A stretch of DNA of 18,761 bases from Pseudomonadota bacterium (GCA_023416195.1 JAEZID010000227.1:1-18761); one strand, 5' to 3'. Counted from the stretch's first letter, positions 8,062 through 14,562 are shown. Numbers and translations are program-made. The notes: generated by a model from the sequence alone, not told the origin.

Positions 8062-9018
8062 TCACCCCCGCGCCGCCGCTTCGGCGAGGCCGAGGAAGGC
8101 CGGCAGCTCGTGGGTGATGACGTAGGTGGGGATGGGTTCCAGATACTCCCGCATCCGGCCTTTCTCCATGAAGCGCTTGCGGAAGCGGGAATGGGTGAAC
8201 AGCGAGCCCAGCTTCGGCACGATGCCGCCCGCGATGTAGACGCCGCCCCGCGCGCCGAGCGTCAGGGCAAGGTTGCCCGCCATGGTGCCCAGCATGGCGC
8301 AGAACATCTCCACCGCCTCCACGCAATGGGGGTTGGTGCCGGCCAGGGCGGAATCGTGGACCTGGGCGGGGGTCAGGGTCTCCGGCTCGCGGTTGTCGAT
8401 GATGCACAGCGCCGTGTAGAGGTTCACCAGCCCCGGCCCGGACAGCACGCGTTCCGCCGACACATGGTCGTGCGCCTTGCGCAGCTGGCCCAGCACGGCG
8501 CTCTCGCGGTCGCTGATCGGGGCCATGGTGGCATGCCCGCCCTCGGCGGCCAGCGCGGTCCAGCCGTTCGCCCCCGGCACCAGCCCGGACACGCCCAGCC
8601 CGCTGCCGGGGCCGATGACGCCGATCACCGCGTCCGGCGCCGGCTCGCCCTCGCCGACCTGCCGGCGGTCGGTCGTGGTCAGGCGCGGCACGGACAGCGC
8701 CACGGCGGTGAAGTCGTTGACCGCCACCAGCCGCTCCAGCCCCAGCGTGTCGCGCACCTGATTGACGGAGAAGGACCAGCCCCGGTTGGTCATGACCACC
8801 TGATCCCCGGTCACCGGCCCGGCGATGGCGAAGGCGCCGCGCGTCGGCCGGGCCGGCCGCGTGGCCGTCAGGTAGGCCTCCGCCGCCGCCGCCAGCGACG
8901 GAAAGTCGGCAGCGCGGAAGACGCGCGAGTCGCGGATGCCCGTGTCGTCGATGAGGCCGAAACGGGCGTTGGTGCCGCCGATGTCGGCGACGAGAGTGGG
9001 GGGGAGGGCGGTCGTCAT
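8062..9018 (-). CDS. glk: Glucokinase
   Basis: Cytoplasmic ATP-dependent glucokinase of 318 residues, the normal length for the bacterial Glk family (ASKHA fold), making glucose 6-phosphate. The phosphate-1 motif is LVADIGGTNARFGLID, the catalytic aspartate lies in AVNDFTAVALSVP, and further motifs are GVIGPGSGLGVS, AAEGGHATMAP and GVYIAGGIVPKLG. The ATG (9016-9018) lies only ten bases after the otsA stop, so the two genes are almost certainly co-transcribed from upstream of otsA. That pairing makes sense because glucose 6-phosphate is an OtsA substrate. The ribosome site is poor, suggesting expression coupled to otsA translation. Confidence 0.95.
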   Translation of the reverse strand: MTTALPPTLVADIGGTNARFGLIDDTGIRDSRVFRAADFPSLAAAAEAYLTATRPARPTRGAFAIAGPVTGDQVVMTNRGWSFSVNQVRDTLGLERLVAVNDFTAVALSVPRLTTTDRRQVGEGEPAPDAVIGVIGPGSGLGVSGLVPGANGWTALAAEGGHATMAPISDRESAVLGQLRKAHDHVSAERVLSGPGLVNLYTALCIIDNREPETLTPAQVHDSALAGTNPHCVEAVEMFCAMLGTMAGNLALTLGARGGVYIAGGIVPKLGSLFTHSRFRKRFMEKGRMREYLEPIPTYVITHELPAFLGLAEAAARG

Positions 9019-9028
9019 GCAGCAAGTG

Positions 9029-10423
9029 TCATCCGTACGGCGCCCGCGTCAAGGCATCCACGTAGCTTTCGCGCCACCAGCCGATGTCGTGCGTGCGCAG
9101 AGTCCGCATCATGGCGGCGTGCCGCTCCTTCCGCTCGCCCTGCGGCATGATCAGCGCGCGTTGCAGCGCGTCGGCCACCCCCTCCACATCGAAGGGGTTG
9201 ACGATCAGCGCCTCGTTCAGCTCCCGCGCCGCGCCGGCGAAGCAGGACAGCACCAGAACGCCGGGATCGTCCGGGTCCTGGCAGGCCACATACTCCTTGG
9301 CGACGAGGTTCATGCCGTCGCGCAGCGGGGTGACGAGGCCGACGTTGGCCGTGCGGTAGAAGCCGGCCAGCACGCGCCGCCCGAAGCTCTTGTTCAGATA
9401 GCGGATCGGCACCCAGTCGAATTCGGCGAATCGGCCGTTGATGCGGCCCGACAGTTCCGACAGTTCGCGGCGGATGGCGACGTATTCGGGCACGTCCTCG
9501 CGACTCGGCGGGGCGACCTGGAGGAAGGAGACGCGGTTGCAGTGCTCCGGATAGCCCGCCAGCAGCTGCTCGAAGGCCTGGAAGCGCTGCGGCAGGCCCT
9601 TGGAGTAGTCGAGCCGGTCCACCCCGATGATCAGCCGCCGTCCGACCAGGCTTTCCTTCAGCCGCTCCGTGTGGCGGGACCGCGCGGCGGTCTGGGCGAG
9701 GCTTTCCAGATTGGCGGTGTCGATGCTGATGGGGAAGGCCTTGGCCAGCAGCGTGCGGTCGAAGGCGCGGATCAGCATGCTGCCATCGGCGCGTTCCTCC
9801 ACCGCGCCGTTCGTCTCGAAGCGGATGTAGTTGGCGAAGCAGCGCAGGTCCACCTGGGTGTGGAAGCCCACCAGATCGTAGGCGCACAGCTCCCGGATCA
9901 GTTCCCGGTTGTTGGGCAGCACGGACAGCACCTCCGGCGCCGGGAAGGGCGTGTGCAGGAAGAAGCCCATGCGCTGCTGGCAACCCTTCTGGCGCAGCTC
10001 CTCGCCGAAGGGGATCAGGTGGTAGTCGTGCACCCACACCATGTCGTCGGGTTTCAGCAGCGGCGCCAGCCGGTCGGCGAAATAGCCGTTGACCCGCTTG
10101 TACCCCTCGCGCGTGCGCCGGCTGACCTCGATCAGGCCGAGCCGGTAGTGGAACAGCGGCCACAGCGTCTGGTTGGCGAAACCGTTGTAATACTCTTCGA
10201 AATCGCGCCGCCCGAGGTCGAGCGTCGCGTAGGTCAGGCGGCCGACGTCGGTGCGCCGGGGTTCGTCCTGGGAGTCGCCTTCGACGACGTTTCCGCTCCA
10301 GCCGAACCAGATGCCGCCGGTCTTCTTCAGCGCGGCCAGGACGGCGACGGCCAACCCTCCGGCGGCCTGCTTCCCTTCGTCTATGGGGGCGACGCGGTTC
10401 GATACGACGACAAGTCTGCTCAC
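9029..10423 (-). CDS. otsA: Alpha,alpha-trehalose-phosphate synthase (UDP-forming)
   Basis: OtsA joins UDP-glucose and glucose 6-phosphate to trehalose 6-phosphate, the first step of osmo- and stress-protectant trehalose synthesis. GT20 motifs run in order: RLVVVSNRVAP at the start, GGLAVAVLAAL, IWFGWSGNV, WPLFHYR, VWVHDYHLIPFGEELR, GFFLHTPFPAPEVL, DLVGFHTQ, GVDRLDYSKGLPQRFQAFE and PLRDGMNLVAKEYVACQ. The GTG at 10423 gives the usual VSRLVVVSNRV beginning with GGAG ten bases upstream; a GTG three codons earlier (10432) has no room for a ribosome site. No otsB phosphatase gene is next to it; glk follows instead. An EcfG-type promoter lies about 100 bases upstream. Product length is 464 residues. 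Confidence 0.95.
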   Translation of the reverse strand: MSRLVVVSNRVAPIDEGKQAAGGLAVAVLAALKKTGGIWFGWSGNVVEGDSQDEPRRTDVGRLTYATLDLGRRDFEEYYNGFANQTLWPLFHYRLGLIEVSRRTREGYKRVNGYFADRLAPLLKPDDMVWVHDYHLIPFGEELRQKGCQQRMGFFLHTPFPAPEVLSVLPNNRELIRELCAYDLVGFHTQVDLRCFANYIRFETNGAVEERADGSMLIRAFDRTLLAKAFPISIDTANLESLAQTAARSRHTERLKESLVGRRLIIGVDRLDYSKGLPQRFQAFEQLLAGYPEHCNRVSFLQVAPPSREDVPEYVAIRRELSELSGRINGRFAEFDWVPIRYLNKSFGRRVLAGFYRTANVGLVTPLRDGMNLVAKEYVACQDPDDPGVLVLSCFAGAARELNEALIVNPFDVEGVADALQRALIMPQGERKERHAAMMRTLRTHDIGWWRESYVDALTRAPYG

Positions 10424-10524
10424 GTTTGGCACTCTCCGGTTCCGCCGGTTCTCTTGAGCCTGAATTCCTACGCCTGTACTCCTGCGCCTGAATTTCCATG
10501 TTGGCCCGGCGGTTTGCAGGGACG

Positions 10525-10551
10525 AAACGACGGCTGCGGAAGGTTGGTTCC
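10525..10551 (-). promoter_or_regulatory. EcfG (general stress response) promoter for otsA-glk
   Basis: On the minus strand GGAAC (10551-10547), a 17-base spacer and CGTTT (10529-10525) match the alphaproteobacterial sigma-EcfG consensus GGAAC-N16/17-CGTT exactly. Transcription would begin near 10518, leaving a ~95-base leader before the otsA GTG. Trehalose synthesis is a known EcfG-regulated function in this class, which supports the match. Confidence 0.7.
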
Positions 10552-10778
10552 GTTTCGGCCGAAAGGCCTATGCCGAGCGATCCGGGGGCTTGTCGTGAAA
10601 ACGGTGCGCACCAATTTTGGCGGGAATGTGGGAAAAGCGCCCTGGTTCCGCGCCGAAAATCGCCACAAACAAGCCTCAATCCGCTCCGGCCGGGGCTTGT
10701 TGTGCATTGCAGCATGAATAGCGTGCTCTGCATGCGGTTTCGAGTGCGTCCCGTTGTGTTAGCGCTCTGAAACAGAAT

Positions 10779-10792
10779 GGAAAAATTTTTCC
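10779..10792. promoter_or_regulatory. 14-bp AT-rich perfect palindrome next to the -35 box
   Basis: GGAAAAATTTTTCC is a perfect palindrome ending two bases before the TTGATC -35 hexamer of the small-RNA promoter. It could serve as an operator for a dimeric regulator or as a bent A-tract/UP-like element. Confidence 0.4.
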
Positions 10793-10794
10793 TC

Positions 10795-10823
10795 TTGATC
10801 GAACCCGGATCCGCGACCATATT
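10795..10823 (+). promoter_or_regulatory. Sigma70 promoter of the candidate small RNA
   Basis: TTGATC (10795-10800), a 17-base spacer and CATATT (10818-10823) make a good housekeeping promoter, with a predicted start at about 10829. There is no open frame with a ribosome site between it and the terminator. Confidence 0.6.
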
Positions 10824-10828
10824 GTGCA

Positions 10829-10933
10829 GTGCGACATCGGTCGTGTCTGCGATGCGGACGGTGTCGTAACGCACTTCTTGGGCGTTTCCTCCCTAGACTC
10901 GGGCCGGGGCGTAAGCTCCGGCCCCTTTTCTTT
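10829..10933 (+). ncRNA. Candidate small regulatory RNA with anti-Shine-Dalgarno loop
   Basis: A predicted ~105-nt transcript bounded by a sigma70 promoter and a strong terminator. The 5' half folds into a hairpin: GTGCG (10829-10833) pairs with CGCAC (10870-10874), ACATCG (10834-10839) with CGGTGT (10859-10864), and TCTGC (10846-10850) with GCGGA (10854-10858). Bases 10875-10900 stay single-stranded and contain TTTCCTCCCT (10885-10894), complementary to Shine-Dalgarno sequences. This layout (5' hairpin, unpaired CCUCC, terminator) is that of alphaproteobacterial trans-acting sRNAs such as the AbcR-like and 'cuckoo' types, which block translation of transporter and other mRNAs. Family membership is inferred from layout, not from a covariance-model match. 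Confidence 0.6.
10901..10933 (+). terminator. Intrinsic terminator of the small RNA
   Basis: GGGCCGGGGC (10901-10910), loop GTAA and GCTCCGGCCC (10915-10924) form a 10-bp GC-rich stem with one G-U pair, followed by CTTTTCTTT. This is the clearest Rho-independent terminator in the window. Confidence 0.9.
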
Positions 10934-10968
10934 GTGGATCAACAGCTTACGGGTGGAAGGCCGGAGCC

Positions 10969-11003
10969 TTGTATCACCCAATGTAAGCCCCTTTGTATCA
11001 CCC
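10969..11003. repeat. Two exact 11-bp direct repeats, 24 bp apart
   Basis: TTGTATCACCC occurs at 10969-10979 and again at 10993-11003; a shorter GTATCGC follows at about 11008. The spacing of just over two helical turns suits a protein binding on one face of DNA, such as an iteron or operator pair. They sit downstream of the small-RNA terminator and of the 57-aa gene's stop. Confidence 0.45.
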
Positions 11004-11034
11004 GGTCGTATCGCAGATTGCCTACCGACGATGG

Positions 11035-11055
11035 CACTTCGCATTTGCGAAATGC
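11035..11055. repeat. Overlapping palindromes, possible terminator hairpin of the minus-strand operon
   Basis: TTCGCA-TT-TGCGAA (11038-11051) and GCATTT-GCG-AAATGC (11041-11055) overlap, and outer GCA/TGC arms extend the first with one mismatch. It lies about 75 bases beyond the stop of the 57-aa gene on the minus strand. There is no T-tract, so an operator role is equally possible. Confidence 0.35.
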
Positions 11056-11129
11056 TACCGTCAGCGGGACTCACAAAACAGACATTATCATATCGCATGT
11101 GCGCGTTGCGCGGGAATCCGGGTCGGGAA

Positions 11130-11303
11130 CTAACCAACGTCTCCGCCGAGGTCGGCGATGCGGCTGGCGACGGCGGCAAGGACGATGTTAAGCCGTTCAA
11201 GCTCTTCATAGTCGTTGCCTTCAATCGCCTGCTCGCGCTCACGCCAGAGCCGCCGCATCTCGGCTGTGGCTTCCTCGACCGACAGGCTCGCAATCCAGTC
11301 CAT
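11130..11303 (-). CDS. 57-residue charged helical protein, last gene of the XRE/AAA+ operon
   Basis: A small gene running from ATG (11303-11301) to TAG (11132-11130). The product begins MDWIASLSVEEATAEMRRLW and ends ASRIADLGGDVG. It is rich in Glu, Arg and Leu with heptad-like spacing and should be almost wholly alpha-helical, possibly a short coiled coil. On the minus strand ACGGAGCCGACA places a GGAG 8 bases before the ATG, and the ATG lies 11 bases after the ATPase stop, so it is very likely translated with the ATPase. I recognise no family. It could be a partner or adaptor of the ATPase. Codon use matches its neighbours. Confidence 0.7.
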   Translation of the reverse strand: MDWIASLSVEEATAEMRRLWREREQAIEGNDYEELERLNIVLAAVASRIADLGGDVG

Positions 11304-11314
11304 TGTCGGCTCCG

Positions 11315-12988
11315 TCAGTTAAGCACGGGATTGCGGTCGCGATGGTCGAGCACAACCTCGACAGCCCGCCGGAGAGACCTGATGCTGCGGTTCTTTCGGT
11401 AGTGCCGCTCGATGGCGGTCATCTCCACGGCGTCAAGTTCAGGCAGCAGCCGGACATCGACACCGTACTCGCTCGCCAGATCGATCTTGATCCCACGCAC
11501 GAGAGCGTGCAGGTGCTCAACGCCGGGTGCGGGAACCTCGACGATCCGGAAACGGGAGAGCAACGGCATCGGCAGCCGCGAGGTGTCGTTGGCCGTGGCG
11601 AGGAACGAAATGCCGCTCAGGTCAAGGCGGCTCTGAAGGTAGGCGTCCTGGAAGGCGTTCTGGCGCTCCGTCGCGTTGATCAGGCTGTCGCGCAGGGAGC
11701 CGTTCTGCGATCCGGTGGAGGCTTTGTCGATCTCATCGAACCCGAAGATGCCGCCAGCAGCGCCCTCGCTCCAGAAGAAGCGAGCCGGAAACGACGGGTT
11801 GGCGGAGCTGAAGCCGCGCGAAGTCCCCTCCCAGTCGCGATTGTCGGACGATCCGGCGCACGGGATGATGCGGGTCTGCACACCAGACAGTTCACCGATG
11901 CGACGGATCATGCGGGTCTTTCCGGTGCCCGGCGGCCCCACCAAAAGCGTCGGACGCAGCAAGAACGCTTGCCGACCCCAGCGTTTCCCGATCTTGAGGT
12001 CACGCATCAGGACATTGATCGCCGACTCGGCGTACGGGAACTCCGCCCGCAGCGCGGCTTCAAGCGAGTCGATGTCATCGACGACGGGAAGCGGCAGTTC
12101 TTCGTTGAGCACGACATAGTGCTCCGGCACACCGCCGTTCTTGCTCGTCATGATCGGGTCGATCGCGGGACGCAGTTTCGGCAGACCAGAGATGTCGTAC
12201 GTCACAGTTTGGACGAGCGGGTCTTTCGGTTCCTCTTCGTCATCCCAGCCCTCGTACGGATCATATTTGGTCCCTTCCTCCAGCGTCCGGCACTTGTCAG
12301 CGACGACCCGGGCATTCCGCTGGGCGGCCTCCTTAAGCTGCTTTTCGGTGTCTCGCTTGAGACCCTGGAGCTTCTCCTTCCGCCGAGCGGCGACCGTGCC
12401 CGGCTCCGGCTCAGCGGCGGCGCCCTTCCGGCCAAGCAGGAAATCCTTGAGCGACCGCCCGCCGCGGGTCTTCATGCCCTCGATGGCGTGCGCCAGGAGC
12501 CGCCGGGGCGTTCCGGCGACGAAGTAGCGGTGTTCCTGGACAGGCTCCGACAGGGCCTCGGCCTCGCGGCCCGACCAGGCGACCCACCAGCAGACCGCCG
12601 CGAGCGCTTCCGCGAGCCAGGGATGCCCGACGACATGGCCCTGCTCGGAGCGGAGCTTGTCGGCCCGCGCCACGGCGTCCATCACGGTCGCGGCGACATA
12701 CCGGGCGCAGAACTGGCTGGACTGCGGCGACCCGTACACGCCCCCGAGGAAATGCCATTGCACCGCGAGCGTGTGGTCGGTGCGGACGTCCTGGCCGAGC
12801 AGGTAGCCCTGCGCGATGCGCGTCGCGACCTTGCCGCGGCTGGTCGCCAGATCGACCTGGAAGCCATCCTTGCCCTGCTCGGTCAGCAGCCCGTCGATCA
12901 CAAGCTGCTGAAGCAGATCCTCCTCGACGCTTTCAGAAACGGTATCCTCGCCGACGCCACGGACGAGCAGGTTCATAAGAAAATCCAT
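11315..12988 (-). CDS. Lon-like AAA+ ATPase without protease domain
   Basis: A 557-residue protein with a C-terminal AAA+ module: Walker A GPPGTGKT (351-358), Walker B GIFGFDEIDK (413-422), sensor-1 N467 in FLATAND, arginine finger R479 in PLLSRFRIVEV, and sensor-2 RSLRRAVE (~538-545). The DEIDK...DLSGISFLATAN...PLLSRF pattern is that of the Lon ATPase, but the protein ends right after the sensor-2 helix and has no Ser-Lys protease domain. Residues ~50-150 form helices reminiscent of Sel1/TPR repeats, and ~200-235 a charged coiled coil. The ATG at 12988 is chosen over the GTG at 13009 because GGGAGGGC precedes it. It lies 87 bases after the XRE gene on the same strand. A remodelling or sensing ATPase is likely; the substrate is unknown. 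Confidence 0.8.
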   Translation of the reverse strand: MDFLMNLLVRGVGEDTVSESVEEDLLQQLVIDGLLTEQGKDGFQVDLATSRGKVATRIAQGYLLGQDVRTDHTLAVQWHFLGGVYGSPQSSQFCARYVAATVMDAVARADKLRSEQGHVVGHPWLAEALAAVCWWVAWSGREAEALSEPVQEHRYFVAGTPRRLLAHAIEGMKTRGGRSLKDFLLGRKGAAAEPEPGTVAARRKEKLQGLKRDTEKQLKEAAQRNARVVADKCRTLEEGTKYDPYEGWDDEEEPKDPLVQTVTYDISGLPKLRPAIDPIMTSKNGGVPEHYVVLNEELPLPVVDDIDSLEAALRAEFPYAESAINVLMRDLKIGKRWGRQAFLLRPTLLVGPPGTGKTRMIRRIGELSGVQTRIIPCAGSSDNRDWEGTSRGFSSANPSFPARFFWSEGAAGGIFGFDEIDKASTGSQNGSLRDSLINATERQNAFQDAYLQSRLDLSGISFLATANDTSRLPMPLLSRFRIVEVPAPGVEHLHALVRGIKIDLASEYGVDVRLLPELDAVEMTAIERHYRKNRSIRSLRRAVEVVLDHRDRNPVLN

Positions 12989-13075
12989 TACGCCCTCCCA
13001 CAAGCCCACACCCGGTCCCCATGCGGTCTGAGCGCCCGCATATCGGGAAGGCTTGGCTCGAAGGTGCGTGGACGG

Positions 13076-13801
13076 TCATTTTCTCTTCGCCTTCCTTGTA
13101 AACGCCGTGTTGTAGTTCGGGTCCTGATCCGCCATTTCGTCCAGCTCCGACGGAGCTATATAGATGTCGTCGTCTTCATCGACGATCTTGGCCTCCTCCA
13201 TTTCGAGCGAGATCCGGAATTCGGTGAACCTGCCGATGAGCGGTCGGACCGCGCCTTCCCGGACAAACGGCTCCCCCTCGCCCATGTAGTCCTGCCAGAC
13301 GCCGTTCTCGCGCCTGAGCAGGGTGATCTCGGAGGCTACGCCGCCGATCCACCATCCGTCCCTGATCTCACGGTCGTCGAGATCGGCGATGCCGACATAG
13401 GTTCCGAGGTCACTGTCCACGACCATCGTGACGTCGTTCGGGATACGTACGGCGATCACCTTGGCCGAGGTCGTCATGACGGGGATCCGCTCCACCTTGC
13501 CATCGAGGGCATCGCCGAGGGCGACGGACAGCAGGTCGCGCCAGCGGATCAGTGGCGCCATCACCAGCGTCGGCACCTCCTCCGCCATCAGCAGGTCGGC
13601 CGGATCGACCTCCAGGGCGGCCGCGATCTCCGCAAGGGTCTTGTCCGTCAGCTTCCTCTGGCGGTTTTCCAGCTTTGTCAGCGTCGTCGGATGCATCGCC
13701 ACACGGCCGCGCGCCGCGACGGCATCGGCGAGTTCCTGAAGCGTGAGCTTCCTCTGCTTCCGGAACTCACGGATGCGGTTTCCGGGGATGTGTTCCGCCA
13801 T
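13076..13801 (-). CDS. XRE-family transcriptional regulator with S24-like C-terminal region
   Basis: A 241-residue regulator. Residues ~8-71 form a helix-turn-helix of the XRE/Cro type (IREFRKQRKLTLQELADAV, TLTKLENRQRKLTDKTLAEI, ALEVDPADLL). Residues ~105-165 look like the beta-rich LexA/CI S24 fold (AVRIPNDVTMVVDSDLG, then DREIRDGWWIGGV), but the catalytic Ser-Lys pair is not evident, so self-cleavage looks unlikely. The acidic C-terminal tail (VDEDDDIYIAP) is unusual. The ATG at 13801 is preferred to the TTG at 13837, which would fall inside the operator region. It heads an operon with the ATPase and the 57-aa gene, and probably represses itself through the palindromes upstream. Confidence 0.85.
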   Translation of the reverse strand: MAEHIPGNRIREFRKQRKLTLQELADAVAARGRVAMHPTTLTKLENRQRKLTDKTLAEIAAALEVDPADLLMAEEVPTLVMAPLIRWRDLLSVALGDALDGKVERIPVMTTSAKVIAVRIPNDVTMVVDSDLGTYVGIADLDDREIRDGWWIGGVASEITLLRRENGVWQDYMGEGEPFVREGAVRPLIGRFTEFRISLEMEEAKIVDEDDDIYIAPSELDEMADQDPNYNTAFTRKAKRK

Positions 13802-13826
13802 TGCCTTCGTTCCCGCCGCCGTGCGA

Positions 13827-13859
13827 TTTGGTGCCAAATTATGATGCCAAAATATGGCA
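13827..13859. promoter_or_regulatory. Two palindromic operators for the XRE regulator
   Basis: TTTGG-TG-CCAAA (13827-13838) and TGCCA-AAATA-TGGCA (13845-13859) both contain the half-site TGCCAAA/TTTGGCA. The second covers the predicted -10 box and the first lies just past the predicted start of the XRE transcript. Autorepression by the XRE protein is the simplest reading. Confidence 0.6.
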
Positions 13860-13877
13860 ACGATGGCGGCTTGTCAA
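13849..13877 (-). promoter_or_regulatory. Sigma70 promoter of the XRE operon
   Basis: On the minus strand TTGACA (13877-13872), a 17-base spacer and TATTTT (13854-13849) form a near-consensus promoter. The start would be near 13842, about 40 bases before the XRE ATG. The -35 box lies within the first TGTCAACATTG repeat. Confidence 0.65.
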
Positions 13878-13882
13878 CATTG
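13871..13882 (+). repeat. Iteron-like repeat 1
   Basis: TTGTCAACATTG; identical over 12 bases to repeat 2. Its complement supplies the TTGACA -35 box of the XRE promoter. Confidence 0.65.
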
Positions 13883-13910
13883 AACGGCGGCCATATTGGC
13901 GGATGCGTTT

Positions 13911-13922
13911 TTGTCAACATTG
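13911..13922 (+). repeat. Iteron-like repeat 2
   Basis: TTGTCAACATTG, 40 bp after repeat 1 and followed by GCG. On the minus strand its TTGACA is followed after 16 bases by TATGGC, a possible second, weaker promoter. Confidence 0.65.
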
Positions 13923-14012
13923 GCGTCTAGGGAGGAAGGCTGACGTTGGGCCGCGGCGCCGTGGCGGGGTGGATTGCCCGCCTCGTGCGCGTGGTGGTCG
14001 GCCAATCGTACC

Positions 14013-14023
14013 TGTCAACATTG
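14013..14023 (+). repeat. Iteron-like repeat 3
   Basis: TGTCAACATTG, exact over 11 bases with repeats 1 and 2, 101 bp after repeat 2. No -10-like sequence lies at promoter distance on the minus strand, so this copy is not simply a promoter element. Confidence 0.6.
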
Positions 14024-14314
14024 ACGAGGCCGCGCGGGAGGTCGCCATGTTGCGTCCGGCGGGCGCCGAGCAGGACGGCAGGCCGTCGTCTGTGCAGTTG
14101 GGGGTAGGGGGCGATCCTGACCGTCGCATGACGGAGCCAGCGGGCGGTGGTCCCTCCGCGGGGTGGTTGGCACGCGTGCGGTGGCTCCGGTCCTGGTCAG
14201 CGGCTTACCCCGCATGGCGCGTCGGGCGCTTGGCGGCTGGGGCGGCGCCCATGCGATGCAGGGGCACCTTCGGATCGATATGGATGCCGGAGGCCGGGGT
14301 GCTGTGTGTATCCT

Positions 14315-14329
14315 GTTGACAGCGTCAAC
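14315..14329. repeat. Inverted pair of the repeat core
   Basis: GTTGAC-AGC-GTCAAC: two copies of the GTCAAC core facing each other, followed by CGATTTGGCGG. Inverted iteron cores next to a rep gene commonly bind initiator dimers for autorepression. Confidence 0.5.
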
Positions 14330-14545
14330 CGATTTGGCGGCCAGCGTGGCACTATGTCTCCCCATTACTTCCGACTTCTGAAACGCTTTTGTTGAGTTTC
14401 GGTTTGGGATGAAAGTGCCTCCAACATGCACATCCAAAATGGTTGATCGTACATCTTGGTGTGAAAAAGGTTGGTGCAGGTTGTCATACATCGAATCAAG
14501 TTAACTCAACTTATTTGTTCAAAATCAGCGACTTGCGATATGGGA

Positions 14546-14562
14546 TGTCAACATGTTTGGCG
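14546..14562 (+). repeat. Partial iteron-like repeat near repA
   Basis: TGTCAACAT, followed by GTTTGGCG. GTCAAC followed a few bases later by TTGGCG recurs at 13913 and 14324, suggesting a compound binding site. Confidence 0.45.

Larger units (their letters stand above)
10433..10828. other. Divergent regulatory region between otsA and the small RNA
   Basis: There is no convincing gene here; long frames through it are extensions of otsA or shadows. It contains the otsA EcfG promoter, the perfect palindrome GGAAAAATTTTTCC (10779-10792), and the sigma70 promoter of the small RNA (10795-10823). The stretch 10480-10780 is otherwise featureless to me. Confidence 0.5.

Noticed and set aside
8936..10717. 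593-codon plus-strand frame over glk and otsA
   Set aside because: It lies antisense to two unmistakable genes and its translation has no domain signature.
9015..10874. 619-codon open frame opposite and over otsA
   Set aside because: Arg/Pro/Gly-rich, low-complexity translation in a shifted frame of a clear GT20 enzyme; typical GC-rich shadow.
13835..13837. TTG start extending the XRE protein by 12 residues
   Set aside because: It lies inside a palindromic operator, and family similarity begins after the ATG at 13801.
11303..13930. 875-codon plus-strand frame across the ATPase/XRE operon
   Set aside because: Antisense shadow; the minus strand has Walker and HTH motifs and proper ribosome sites.
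14015..14491. 158-codon minus-strand frame in the origin region
   Set aside because: Pro/Arg-rich with no domain; no ribosome site; it would run through the repeats.
13871..14562. CRISPR-like array made of the 11-bp repeats
   Set aside because: Repeats are too short, irregularly spaced and in both orientations; there are no cas genes.
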